Shown here: positions 42,284-55,242 of the stretch, one piece after another
Numbering within the stretch: the stretch's first letter is position 1
Layout: each line of letters begins with the position of its first letter
Assembly (NCBI GenBank): GCA_019137255.1
Contig: WPDH01000137.1
Span: 186,001 to 250,000, forward strand
Source: Corinectria fuckeliana
Taxonomy: Eukaryota; Ascomycota; Sordariomycetes; Hypocreales; Nectriaceae
DNA length: 64,000 nt
Reading direction: 5' to 3'
Position numbers and translations under genes: made by a program
Notes under the pieces: generated by a model
What the model saw: the letters and a program-made list of their open reading frames with translations, nothing else
Databases searched by the model: none
What the model was told of the DNA's origin: nothing

Positions 42284-43253
42284 GTGGATTTGTTTTTCTA
42301 CAACGGCAACTTGACAAAGCTAGTGTGGTTGTCTTTGGGAGGATGTTTCCTGCAAATCGCCGGTTATATAATCCCGGTGGCATGGAAGTCGAGAGCTTTG
42401 TGGTGGGACCATACTTAAGCAAGGGTTCTGTCTTGTAAGAAAACATTAATAAGTATATACAATAGCTGAACCACTATATGCAGTGTTAGGACCGTTTCTA
42501 TCCTTCTAAATTTTGAGCAGTCTTTCCCTTCGCCTCGGGATTCCAGAAATTGTCTGGAGGCACAAGCCTCACCATAGTGGTGTCAGAGTCCTCCAAAAAT
42601 GACATCCACAGGTTGATTAGGTGCGTAGGGAGGCCCATTCTCACAGAGTCAGAATGTCGAGTGTAATATCCCGGCATACCAACCGTCTGGATGTCGTCCG
42701 GCAGACACAAGCCATGTAAGGAGTCCCCACCAGACAACTGGGTTTGAGCAGACTGGTACCTTGATGCTGTGCAGGCGTCAGGGGACACCTCCTGCATTGG
42801 GGGATGTGGATACTGACTACCCCGAAGCCATCCTCGTTCACATCCGACACTCTCGTGGACCGGCTTGCGACAACAGCCTTATTTAAGTGTTCTAGTTGTT
42901 ACTTTGCGATTGTCCGGCGTAATTAGTGCTGACATTTTGTGCCAGGAAGCGGAACCTTTGATGGGATTAAGTCTACGTCAACAGGGTCAGGTTTGCTATA
43001 TCGGATTTGAGCGGGCGCGAAAAGCCGGAACCAATTCATCGGCGGCTTCCTGGCTGGCGTGGGAGCTTCCCTTTAATATAAGTCGAATCCCCACCAACAT
43101 AAATACGCCGGTTTTCTTCAAAGACCAGTTCACGTCCGTCCTTTATCGCACTGCATTCTTCTCACGTATTGAAATAGCCGAAGTGTGGTTGAGCCTAGTA
43201 AGAGATGTGTACGAAGGATCTAGCTAACTCCTGGGTACTTGGAAATACATGAA
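42284..43253. other. Region without a recognised gene
   Basis: A reverse frame (42498-42797) contains SGGDSLHGLCLPDDIQTV and might be an exon of an unknown protein, and a plus frame (42865-43227) runs for 120 codons. Neither has a known motif, and their flanks show no convincing start or splice sites that would join them. Confidence 0.35.
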
Positions 43254-44091
43254 TTAATCTTCTTGCAGTACAAAGCCGCCACCACAGCCACTCTCGTCGC
43301 CCAACTGCGTTTCTATACTGCTCATTTCCTCATTCAGTGTCTCGACATCCACATCGACCTTTGACTTTTCAAAATCGACTAAAATGACTTTCTCGTTTGA
43401 GCAGACAATGAAGTTGTACCAGTTGCAATCACCATGCAAGATTCTCCGGTCATGAAGATGTCCCAGGGCCTTCTTGCAAATTGCCAAGTCGCCCCGTCCC
43501 GCAAACTGACCTTCCACTTTCTCTAGAAGGAACCCAATCACCCTTCCCTCCTCATGGATGTGCCCAAGAAATCGAGGTGCAACCCCGGAGTGCTGTAGAA
43601 GCTTGTAGATCTGCGTTTCTGCCTCGATGTACTGTATTTCCCAGGGGAATCTAGCCATTTTAGCAACCATGTGTTGCTGGCCACGTTCATCGGGGCTAGG
43701 TCGATTTGGTATGGCGTCTTGCCTCCAGACGCATTCCTCAGCAAGCAGGCTAAGCTTGACAGTCCTCTCGAGGTCCAAGAAGTTGACTTTTTGTAGGGTG
43801 CCAAATACTTTGTACTCCAGTGAGCTCCTGGTTGGACAATTTGTAGTCCAGTTTGCCGGTTGCAGGATTGAGAGAAATGTATGCACTCTTCCATTGACAC
43901 TCGGAATAGGGTAATGGAGGTAGTATGTTCGGGAAGTTCAAGGGCATATCCATCAAGGCCTCAGCATCAAGTGCACCAGGTTGGATGGTAACGTATTTGA
44001 CGGTGGTTCCAGTCAAGATTCTGTAATAGCTGTCGTCTTTTCCGGCCAAGGAGAAGGAGAATTCCATGGAAATGATACGGGAGGCCGCCAT
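43254..44091 (-). pseudogene. Kinase-like protein with a one-base frameshift
   Basis: The gene begins at ATG 44091 and gives an N-terminal domain (EFSFSLAGKDDSYYRILTG) found in fungal kinase-like proteins often misnamed alpha-galactosidase A. Frame one continues to LTGVQSIWHPTK and then ends early. The second frame, from VNFLDLERTVKLS, carries on through KMARFPWEIQYIEAETQIY, PRFLGHIHEEGRVIGFLLEK, the catalytic loop LHDRRILHGDCNWYNFIV and the metal-binding VDFEKS, then ends near ESGCGGGF at 43254. Both parts fit together at a run of five A (plus-strand T at 43788-43792); one base too many explains the break. HGDxNxxN and DFE motifs are present, so the parent was an active-type kinase. All else appears intact, which makes a recent loss or a sequencing error likely. 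Confidence 0.75.
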
Positions 44092-44551
44092 AGTCGTTCA
44101 GTGATGTTCGCTCCGTCAGCAAAGAGGCCACGAGTAAATTTTTAGCGAACAGTCAAGTTGAACTAGGAAGTCGATGTGTGGTATACTCATCAGACGGGAT
44201 CTGCTCCCCATGTGTCAGCTGGTGGTGGGTAATGCGTAGCCCTGCAGGTCTGTTGGCCAGGTGAGCGGATAATCTAGCTATCCTGATTAGTCTCGCTAAC
44301 CGCTGAGCACTTTGGACACATCAGAGCGCGTAAAAACGGGTTGCAGGCTGAGGACTCAGCTAGGCGGCCAGGTGGGGGCATCGCGAGATTGATTGAATGT
44401 GTACTCCGTAGCCGCTGAGTGATTGAGGCAGTGCAAAGGACTTTTCGTGATTGAGTACTGAGAACCGGACGGTCCCAAGAGGGCCTCACTAAAATCCCGA
44501 GTATGGGGACAGGACCCAGCGGCTCGCTGACATAAAATGACTAAGATTACT
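44092..44551. other. Left flank of the retrotransposon
   Basis: There is no gene here. The sequence has normal composition up to the target duplication at 44552 and contains the promoter of the kinase-like gene. Confidence 0.5.
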
Positions 44552-44556
44552 GTTGG
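44552..44556. repeat. Target-site duplication, left copy (outer element)
   Basis: GTTGG directly precedes the 5' LTR and is found again right after the 3' LTR at 57356-57360. Five bases is the normal duplication size for Copia integrase. Confidence 0.8.
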
Positions 44557-44719
44557 TGTTGGTGGTAGGACCACTAGTCAGGCCCGCTATCAGGCACCGT
44601 CTATATTTCTGCCTTAGATGCTAGGCATCTAGTGATAATAGTAATCCTCTTAAGGACTTACTATTCTGCCCCTTTTTCTAGCTTAATATAGTTATATAAT
44701 ATATATAGTTATATTAATA
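44557..44719 (+). repeat. 5' LTR of outer element
   Basis: This 163 bp LTR aligns along its whole length with 57193-57355. Its first 70 bases are close to normal composition, while the rest has lost most C and G by transitions relative to the other copy. Confidence 0.88.
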
Positions 44720-44730
44720 GTTATAAGTCT
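44720..44730 (+). other. Primer-binding site of outer element
   Basis: GTTATAAGTCT directly after the LTR equals GTTATGAGCCC with transitions, the complement of the anticodon-stem region of initiator tRNA-Met. This half-tRNA priming is typical of copia-type elements. Confidence 0.55.
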
Positions 44731-47700
44731 AGTAATAACTTTTTAAGTGAATTTTAGCTTTTAGTATTAATCTAGTATTATTTTTAATATTAGGAAAAGA
44801 CTTATAAGTAATTAATTCCTCTTCTAGCTAAGTAATTACTTTTAAGACTTATAAATTCTAATTTAAGTGATTTATATAATTTAAAGTAATTTACTTATTA
44901 AGTACTTAATATACTTTTAGTTACTAATATAATAGATATAAATAATATAAAAGTATTTTTAGACTTTCTTTTTAAGCTAAAAAAGGCTAAAAACTAAACC
45001 TTATAGCTAGAGTGTATTTATATTTTAGTTATAATATATAAAATCTAAAAATATATTAGCTTAGAGACTAGATTAAGTATTAATAATCTAGTATTAGATC
45101 TTATACTAGTTATTAATAAGAGAGACTTCTCTTTAAAGCTTAAAAGGCTAGACTTTTTAGATATTAGTAATAGTAAGAAAAAGACTCTTACTATATAGAT
45201 CTATTAGCTTAACTTTAAAAATTAGTAGTAAAACTATAATATTAAGTAAGCTAATAATAACAGGCTATTTATACTTTAGTAAGTAAGATAAGATAAGAGC
45301 TTATAAGATAAGACTCTTAAGAAAAAAAAGCTAAATAAGCTTAAGATATTTATCTTAAAAACCCTCTTAGATAGTTATACTATATATATTAGGAAAATAT
45401 AAAATCTTAGAAAGATTATTAGCTATCTTAAGCTTTTTATTAATCCTAAAGATAAGAATAATATCTATAGAGTTAAGATAAAGTTTTAAGCCTTAGTAAC
45501 TAAAAAAGAGTTAAGAGATTAGAAAGCTTAGGCTAACTAGTTTAAAAAGGCTTAAAAAAATTATATTATATATAAGATAATTACTATTAATAAGAAGAGG
45601 GCTAAAAAGAAGTTCTTAAAGATAATAAAACTCTAGTAAGAGTTTTATTATACTTAAGATAAGCTTATTATAAGATAGGAGAATAAGAGCAAAAAGGTAA
45701 ATAATCTGCTTAAGATTATATACCTTTTTTATAATAATATAAGAAAGGAAAAGTTAAATCCTTTTTAGGCTTACTTTATAATAACCTTTAAGTTATTAAA
45801 CTTTTCTTAGTTAAGCTAATAAACTAAAACTATAAATTAGAAGTGTTTTAGCTATAAAAAGAGGTATCTTATATAAATACTTATATAGTAAGAAAGATAT
45901 TTTAATTTTCTAGCCTTATATAAGAAGAAATATACCTTAGAGGGCTAAAACCTTTACTTTAAGTAAGATAAGACTTTTAGGAAGTAGTTTAATAAGTACC
46001 TAAAAGAGCTAAAAAAGACTAATATTTAAACCTTAGTAAAAAAGGTAACTTATATACTAATTAGTAGTCTAAAAAAAAAGATAGAGATAATTACTATTAC
46101 TTATTAAACCTCTCCTTTAGGTCTTATTTCTTATATAAATACTTTATATATAGCTATATATAATATAACCTTTATAGATCTTATAATTAAAGATATTACT
46201 ATTTATAATTTTAGCATCTTATACTACTTTTTTAACTATATAAACTAGTTTTCTAAAAAAGGCTTTAATTAAGAGGTTAAAAAGACTACTTATATAAAAA
46301 ATAGTAAGATATTTATAAAAGGCTAAGATATAATTAACCTAAGAGTTTAATACTTTAGGTTTCTTAAGAGTAGGCTTATTAGACTTAAGTATACCTACTA
46401 TATACTAAAAATATATCTTAATATAATCTTAAGCTTTTAGATATATAGTAATAGTATTATTTAAGATTAAAAAGTAAAGGTTCTTTAGATAAAAGGATTA
46501 TCTAAGATAGTAGCTTTTATATAGCTTTATATAGGCTAGTAAGTTATTTTAATAAGAGTATCTATTAAGAGCCCTCTAGTTATAATAGCCTTAAAGCTTA
46601 GAATAATCTCTAAAAAGAATACTAAGCTTTAGTATTAATAATATAATTATATAAAATAGAAAGCTCTTAATTAGCTAGTCTTATTAAGTTTAAAGGTAAG
46701 AGTTAAAAAACCTCTTCTTAAGAAATATTAGGTTTATACTATAATAAAGGTAATAATAATAGTCTTAAGAAAGTTTTTAGACTATATCTCTTAGGAGCCT
46801 AAAAAAGTAATAAATTATAATTTTTATTACTTTCTAGTACTTATATATAATAGCTACTATTATTAAGTCTTATTTATAGATATAATAATAAAAATATACT
46901 TTTTTTACCTCCTAAAGATAAAATTAGATATTAGGAGTATATTTAAAAAGCTATAAGCCTAGCTATAAACTTAATATAGCCTTAAGATCTTACTCTTATA
47001 GTGTGATAGTAAGAAGGCTCTTTTTACTAAAGAGAAAAAAGAGATCTTTAAGAATAATAGTATAATTATCTATAAGTCTATCTTATTAACCCTAATATAA
47101 AATAAGAGTGCTAAAGTATTAGAAAGGATTATTAAGATTAAGAGTAAGATTATAATTAAGAAGTTAAGACTTCTAGAAGAGCTTACCTTTAAGATATACT
47201 ATATAGTAGTATACCTTCTTAATTATATATCTTATTAAAGGAAAAATCAGTAGATAACCCCCTACTAGCTCTAATAAGACTAAGTTAGAAATAATATCTT
47301 TATATATAGTTATATTCTTAAGAATATAAGACTCTTATAAGCATATATTAAAGTCTTTAGGTGCTTAGCTTACTTAATAATTATAGCTATCTTAGAATAT
47401 ATTAAGTTATATAAGTCTTTAAGCCTACTTATAAAAAGAGCTTATATTAGGTATCTTATTAGCTATAAGGGTAAGTTATAGTATATAATTTATATACTAA
47501 TAACTTAAGGTAAGAAGGTTATAATCTCTATTAATATATAGTTTAATAAGTAAGAATACTTTAATCTAAGATATAAGAAAAATATAAAAGCTTATAAGAA
47601 ATATACTTATAAAATTCTAGACTAAATTAATATAAGAGAGGTTTTTAATAATAAAAATATTAGTAAGAAAAGCAGTCTTAATATAATAGCTATAAAGTCT

Positions 47701-48870
47701 TTTTTAGATCTTATTAAGTTATAAATTTAAGTACTACTTATAATATTTTTAAGAGAGATATAATAGTAAGAAAAGATCTAAGACACTTAGTAATAATAAT
47801 CTTAAACTAAGGCTTTATAAGAAAAGAAAAGCACTCTTAAGATTAGAAGTACTAAGACTATATCTAAGACTATTTTACTTTCTCCTTCTCTTACTAGGAG
47901 AGCTATAAGATAAGTTACTTTTCTTAATAATACTTTATATTAGTCTAGCTTATTATATAAGATAGTAAGTATAATACTATTATATAATTTATTACTTAAG
48001 ATTATAAATAATATCTTATTAGCTATATAAGCTAAAAATAGTAATAACTTTATAAAACCTAATAATCTTATAAAAAGATTAGAATTATAAGACTTATTAG
48101 ATAATAACAGTTAAGTTAATATATAAATTATTATATTAGAATAAGTTAATAAGATATTAAGAGATAAAACAGATAGTAAGACTAATTTAATCTTATATAA
48201 TAACTCTAATAACACCTTTTTTTAGTTACTAGAGGAATTATTATAAAAGACCTAAAGGGATTATAACTAGTACCTTTAGAAAGATAATATAATCTTTAGG
48301 TGCTATAGTTAAAAGCTCTTAGAGAAAGCTCTTAAGATATAAAAGTAAAAAAAACTTAAAAAGTATATTAAAGTAAAATATATTATTAATATAACTCTTT
48401 TAAATATAAGAAGATATTCTTTTTATATTAGTATAATATTACCTGCCCTAAGGTTATATAAGCAGGTTATAACCTCCCTATAAGCACCTTAGTAGTATAT
48501 AAGCCTTCTTCTAGAGATTAATAACCTAAAGGATAAAAAAGCTTATAAGAAGGTTCTTATAGATAAGCTAGATAATAATATTTAGCTTATTAACCTTAAA
48601 TAGGTGTTTATATATAAGGTTAATAAATAAGGCTATATAATATACTTTAAGATATACTTAGTAGCTTATAGTAATAAGTAAAATAAGAATAAAGCTAAGA
48701 CTTATATATTTATCTTAGTATATAAGACTTTTCAGGTAATATATATAAAATACTATAAGAAAGATCTTAATATATATTAATATAATATTATTAATACTTT
48801 TATTAAAGCTTTACTAAGCAGAAAGGTTTACTACTACCTACTGCTAGAAATATTTAAAAAGAGAGTCTCT

Positions 48871-48875
48871 CTAAA
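48871..48875. repeat. Target-site duplication, left copy (nested element)
   Basis: CTAAA directly before the nested 5' LTR is repeated at 55243-55247 directly after the 3' LTR. Removing the insert plus one copy brings the two halves of the outer reverse transcriptase together. Confidence 0.85.
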
Positions 48876-49453
48876 TATTAGAGTTTACTAGCTTTAACTA
48901 GTATTATAAAATCCTAGGAAAATCCTAGTATATATTAGCATATAATACTATTAGTACTATACTAACACTATATAGAGACTTTCTCGTATTTTTATTAGCT
49001 ATTATTAAATTACTACTATCTGCTGGTTTTCTAACTTATACTATAGTTTAGATAAACTCTATAAGATTTGCCACTAGAACTATAATTACAGCGTAATATT
49101 ATATCTGACCAATCTGAGATTTTAGTATAATATTTATTATTACTTTAGCTATAGATTAAGCTATTATACAACCTATTTAGACTGCTAGAAGACTAGGAAT
49201 TTATCTATAAAGAGAGAGTGATTTCCGCCTGTTTCTAAATATAAAGCAGACACTTAAGCACTTAGATTTTAACTAATCATCTTATAAAATATATTAATCT
49301 AACCTACTTTTTCTCCTCTACCTAATAAGCTATCTATTAGTTATTAAGACCCACTTTAAAACCCCTTAATCACTTAAAACCTCTAAAAGCTTTATAGCTA
49401 TTTATTTTAAGAAATTTAACTTTCCTGTGCAGCTTGTGATATTATACCTCACA
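48876..49453 (+). repeat. 5' LTR of nested element
   Basis: This 578 bp LTR begins TATTAGAG (from TGTTAGAG) and ends CCTCACA. It is nearly identical to 54665-55242, with mainly transition differences. Confidence 0.92.
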
Positions 49454-49464
49454 GGTTATAAGCC
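49454..49464 (+). other. Primer-binding site of nested element
   Basis: GGTTATAAGCC starts directly after the LTR and equals GGTTATGAGCC with one G-to-A change, complementary to the anticodon region of initiator tRNA-Met rather than to a tRNA 3' end. Confidence 0.6.
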
Positions 49465-52400
49465 TGGATTTGCTGTAAATCCTCTTTTAGAAGTTCCCTT
49501 CTAATTTTTGCCTTTTATCTTAAAATTTACTACTTCTAATAAGCAAATTAAATTCTTTCTTCCCCCTACTTTTAATATAAAGATAAAAGACTTAATTATA
49601 AGTCTAATCTATTAATTTGCTTTCTAAGAAGGTATTCTTATTAAAAACCTTTATCTTTCTACCCTAATTAGCTTATACCTTTCTTATTCTAAGAGAAGAG
49701 CTATTTTAGAAGAAAGATAACTAATTAGAAGAGCTAAAAGGTCCTAATTTTACTCTTAGAGCACTAGTGGCTTTAAAGCTACTAATAATAAAGGTATATT
49801 TATTTTCTGGGAATATTATAACCTTTTTACCTTTACTAATAAAAAAATCTATTTCTTTAGAAGGGAATAAAGAGCAGAAGACTCCTAAGGAAACTTTTAA
49901 GAGAATCTCTTCCATTTAAAAAGAGAGAAAAATTCACTTTATCTATATATATTTTTTGTAGATTTATAATACTACCTCTTTCCTGAATAAATCTTAATCT
50001 CTTTTACATCTTTATAAAATACTTTAACTTTTTATTAAAGAATTATACTATATTTAAAAGATAGGAAATAGTGATAAAAATTACTATATTTCTAAGCTTA
50101 AGAGTAGTAAAAACTATATAACCTAGGCTATAAGAATAGAGGCTTTCTTAACTAAAGAAAAACTTATATCTGCTATTAAGCTAGAAAATCATAATAAAAG
50201 TGAAGAGGCTTTAGTAAATATAAGGCTTCTACTAGAAGATAGTCTCTTATTGTAAATTAAGCATATTATAAGTGCTAAAGTTGCTTAGGATAGCTTAAAA
50301 AGCCTATATAATTCTTTTAGATTTACTTTTAAATTTCTACTTATAAAGGAATTTTTTAATACCACTTTAAATAATTTTTCTACTATAAAAGAATATTTAA
50401 ATAAGGTAAAAGAAGTATCTAACAAATTAGCCTCTAGGGATATAAATATCTCTAATAAAGTTATAATAGCTTAGATTCTAAATAACTTAGATAAATCCTA
50501 TAATAGCTATATAACAAATATCTCTTAAGCTCTAAGAAATAAGCCTAATACTTATAATATAAAGACTTTATCTTCTAGCCTTATAGATAAATCTAAGAGG
50601 CTAAAAAGCTCTAAAAACTTAGTTAACTTTGTTAAATTAAAGAAACCCTAGAAAAAGAAGAAAATAGCACTTAAATATTCCTATTACAAAATGTAAGGCT
50701 ATTTAGATAAAGATTACTATTTTTTACATCCTAATAAAGCTCTTAAAAGCTTTAAAATAAAAGATAATAATAGGGTGAAAAAAAATACCTTTAAAAAGAA
50801 TAAAAAGACTAAGAAAGAGACCCCTTTTAGTAAAAGGGAAGAAAGAGATAAAAAACAGAAAGAATTATTTAATACAGAAGTTAACTCTTCTAACTTAAAT
50901 ACCTCTCCTAATAGTCCTAATAACCCAGATAGTCCTATTTTTATCTCTAATTCTATTATAGAATTAGATAGAGATATAAGGGAAATTTCTGAAGATTTTA
51001 ATATAGGAGTAAATCTCTTTATTCAGTCTTTAAAGAAAAGAAAATCTAATAATTCTCTAGGACTTTTAAAAGCCTATATACCCTCTCTTATAAAGATACT
51101 TAAAAGTATTAAGGTAAATCTCTTACCTTTCTCTATATATAATAAGGAAATAACTAAATTTATATATAATATAAGTGCTACTAGGCATATAGTATCTAAT
51201 AAAAATTATTTTCTTAATTATAAAACTATAAACCAGAGAGTAAATTAGGAAAAAGCCTCTTTTTTACTAGTTAAAGATAGTAGAAATATAATATTAAGAT
51301 TCCTAGAGAATAATAAAAAATATATTATAAAAAACTACTATTATATACCTAAAATAGGTGTTAATATTCTAAGCTAGTCCTCCTTTAATAATATATATTC
51401 TTTTATAAGAAATAAGAAAATATTCTTAATAAATAATAAAGGAGATATTATAACCTCTAGAAAAGAGTATAATAATTTATATTATATACTAGTTATTATA
51501 AGAAATAAAAATAAAATAAAAGTAAGTTCTTCCTCTAATAAAGCTAACATTTTAAATATAGAAAATATAAATAAGCCTTTAAATATTAATTTATTTAATT
51601 AGCATATAAGATTAGGGTATTTAAATATAAAAGCCTTAAAGAAAATACTTTATTAAAATAAAGAAAAAATTTATAATATTAAAAAGGAAGATATTATAAA
51701 GATATTATAGTATAAAAACTATATTAAAGCTAAAGCTATTAATAAAGTTAATAGAAAAAGCTCTAATAAAAACTATAAATATCTAGAAAAAATTATAACT
51801 AATATTTAAGGTCTTATAAGAATACCTATATATAATAAATACTATTACTTTATTACTTTTCTAGATATAGCTACTAAATATCTTAATACCTATTTAATTA
51901 GAAATAAAAGTAAGGCTCTAAATAAGTTTAAAAAGTTTAAAGCTATAGCTAAAAATAATAGAGCTAATCTTAGGATTAAGTAAGTTTTTTTAGATAATAC
52001 TAAAGAATATCTTTATAAAATAAGGCCTTATTACTTAAAAAGTAGTATAAAATATAATTCTAGCCCTCTTAATACCTCTAAGCCTAATAGGTTAGCTAAA
52101 AGAATAAATAAGACTTTATTAAATAAAGTTAGAGCTATATTATACACAGCTAAAGTTCCTTTTTACCTGTGGGGAGAAGCTTTAAAAGCAGCTACTTATA
52201 TATATAATAGAACTTCTCACTCTAGTATAAGCTATTTATCTCCTTTAGAAAAGAGAGATAATATTTATATTAAACTAGAAGATCTAAATAATATTAAAAC
52301 ATTTAGATCTATAGTCTATTATAAGAATAAACACCCTAAAGATAAGCTAGAAACTAGAGCTTATAAAGGTATTATTATAAGCTATTTAGAAAATAGCTAT

Positions 52401-54655
52401 AAAATCTAGGACTATAATAAACACTGTATAATAATATCTAGAGATATAGTTATACTAGAAAACTGCTTTCTAAACAATAATAAAAGCCTAACTTTTAATT
52501 CTCTTCTTAAGATAAAAAGCTCTTCTAATAAGTCTAAAAAAGAATTTAAAAATTCTATTAAAAAGACTATAAAAAAAGAGAGGCTAATTTGCCTAAAATA
52601 TTAGTAGATATACCTAAGAAGCCCTCTAATTACTATAAGTCTTATAAAGAATACCCTAATATTCTTACTCTAGTTAATAATAAGAACCTTATAGAGCTTA
52701 ATTTCTTTAAGTCTGCTATAAGCAGCTTAGATAAGAAAAACTAGAATAATTTTATAAAAGCAAAAATAACTAAATTATTAAGGTAAAATACCTGGACTAT
52801 AAAACCTCTTTCTAAAGGAAGAAAAGCCTTAGAAGGCAAATAGGTCTATAAAATAAAAACTAATAATAATAATAATATTATTAAGTATAAATCTAAATAG
52901 GTAGTATAAGATTATAATTAAATATTTAGTATAGATTATAATAAAACCTTTACTACTATAGCTAGACCTAAAACTATAAGAATCCTTTTAATATTAGCTA
53001 TAGCTAATAACTATACTATATAGTAATATAATATAAAAAATGCTTTTATTTATACTAATATAAATAAAGAAAGTTATACTATAATCTCTATAGGCTTTAA
53101 AGAATACTTATATAACTTTTATAAGCTAAATAAAAAGGAAATAAAAAAAATTAAAAATAAATCTATAGTTCTAAAGCTTAATAAAGCTTTATATAGTCTT
53201 AAACAAAGTTTTAGACTTTAGTACTAATTTCTCTTAAACAAATTAAATCTAATAGAATTTAAATTTATACTATTTAATAAAGAGGTATTTATTAATAATA
53301 GCTTAAAAATAGCTATAATAATCCACATAGATAATCTTCTATTTCTAGGGCCCTATAAAAAAGAAATAAAGAATATAAAAAATAAACTATCTAAAGATTT
53401 AAAAGTCTAGTCTTTAAGAGAAGTTAGAGACTTCTTAGGAATAAATATAACTATAAACTAAGAGAATATAGGCTTATATATAAACTAATATAAATATACC
53501 TATAATAGAATTATAAAGTATAATAAAGAGTCTTTAGGAACTTCTAATATACCTGCTATAGCAGGGGAAAAGCTTTTAAAAGCTAAAATAAAAGCTTCTA
53601 AAGAAGATATTCTTAAATTCTAGCAGGAAATAAGATCTCTCTTATACCTATCTATAAAAACTAGACTTAATATATCTTATATAGTAAATACTGCCTCTAG
53701 ATATACCTCTAAGCCTAATAATAGCTATTTTAATACTTTAAATAAGATCTAGAAATACTTAAATAAATATCCTGCCTTAGGAATTTATTATAATTATAAT
53801 ATAAATCTAGAATCTTATAATAGTATTATTAGAGGTTATACAGATGCTAACTAAGGCTCTAGTCTAAAAGATAGAAAGTCTATAAGTAAATATTACTTTT
53901 ATATAGCTAATAATCTTATTAGCTAAAATACTATAAAGCAAAAATTAGTAGCTTTAAGATCTTATAAATCTAAATATATAGCTTTAAGAGAGGCTACTAA
54001 AAAAGCTAAATATCTGTCTAATTTATATAGATATCTAAATATAAACCTTTCTTTAAGTTATAATAAAGCTATTCCTCCTATCTTAACAGATAATTAGGCT
54101 ACTAGAAAAATAGCAGAAAATTTAGAATTTTATAAAAGATCTAAGTATATAAATATTACCTATCACTTTATAAGAGATAAGGTTAGAAAAGGATTTATAA
54201 AGCTTTTCTATATAAAAAGTAAAGATAATATAGCAGACTTTTTTACTAAACATTTAGGTCTTATAGACTTTATAAGATTAAGAGATTTATTATCTTTTAA
54301 ATAATAAAAAAGGTTTTTAATACTTTAAAAGCTTTTTCTTTATAAAAGGGTTTTAATAACTTATAACTATTTTTCTCTTAAGAATAATATAATAGTTTTT
54401 TCCTATAAAAGGTTTTCTATTATAATAATATAACACTATAATAATATAATAGCTTAAGATTTTTTCCTATAATTATATAGGTTTTATTAAAGCTATAAAA
54501 AGATAACTATAACCTTTAACAAATAAAATACTATAACTTACTTATTTGTTTATATATAGAGTTACTTTTTTCTCTATACTTATAAAACTATAAAAGCTCT
54601 ATAAAATAGTATATATCTTATACTTTATATACTATCTTATAGCTCTTATATTTTT

Positions 54656-54663
54656 AAGAGAGG
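54656..54663 (+). other. Polypurine tract of nested element
   Basis: AAGAGAGG stands one base before the 3' LTR, where the plus-strand primer is expected. Confidence 0.55.
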
Positions 54664-54664
54664 C

Positions 54665-55242
54665 TATTAGAGTTTACTAGCTTTAACTAGTATTATAAAA
54701 TCCTAGGAAAATCCTAGTATATATTAGTATATAGTATTATTAGTACTATACTAATAGTATATAGAGACTTTCTTGTATTTCTATTAGCTATTATTAAATC
54801 GCCACTATCTACTAGTTTTCTAACTTATACTATAGTTTAGATAAACTTTATAAGATTCGCTACTAGAACTATAATTACAGTATAACATTATATCTAACCA
54901 ATCCGAGATTTCAGTATAATATTTATTATCACTTTAGCTACAGATTAAGCTATTATACAACCTATTTAGACTGCTAAGAGACTAGGAATTTATCTATAAA
55001 AAGAGAGTGATTTCCGCCTATATTTAGATATAGAGCAGACACTTAAGCACTCAGATTTTAACTAATTATCTCATAAAATATATTAATCTAACCTACTTTT
55101 TCTCCTCTACCTAATAAGCTATCTATTAGTTATTAGGACCTACTTTAAAACCCTTTAATCACTTAAAACCTCTAAAAGCTTTACAGTTATTTATTTTAAG
55201 AAATTTAACTTCCCTGTGCAGCTTGTGATATTATACCTCACA
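54665..55242 (+). repeat. 3' LTR of nested element
   Basis: This 578 bp LTR is equal in length to the 5' copy and ends CCTCACA before CTAAA. The few differences from the 5' copy are mostly C/T or G/A. Confidence 0.92.

Larger units (their letters stand above)
48876..55242 (+). mobile_element. Nested Ty1/Copia LTR retrotransposon, RIP-mutated
   Basis: This 6,367 bp element has two 578 bp LTRs and a CTAAA target duplication (48871-48875, 55243-55247); it lies inside the reverse transcriptase of the outer element in the same orientation. Decayed coding order: UBN2-type gag near 50280-50530, a zinc knuckle at about 50672-50733 whose Cys and His are largely replaced by Tyr, a protease region at about 51170-51195 (ISATRHIV, active Asp lost), integrase 51600-52450 (RLGYLNIKALKK, FLDNTKEY, WGEALKAATYIYNR), reverse transcriptase 52790-53460 (LNKALYSLKQ) and RNase H 53830-54290 (GYTDAN, ADFFTKHLG). 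The only long open frame, 50775-51248, covers the gag-protease joint. Stops are almost all TAG or TAA in place of CAG, CAA or TGG. It is inactive. Confidence 0.92.

Noticed and set aside
49721..49915. Reverse frame of 64 codons in the nested element
   Set aside because: It lies antisense between LTR and gag in mutated A/T-rich DNA and shows no motif; a chance frame.
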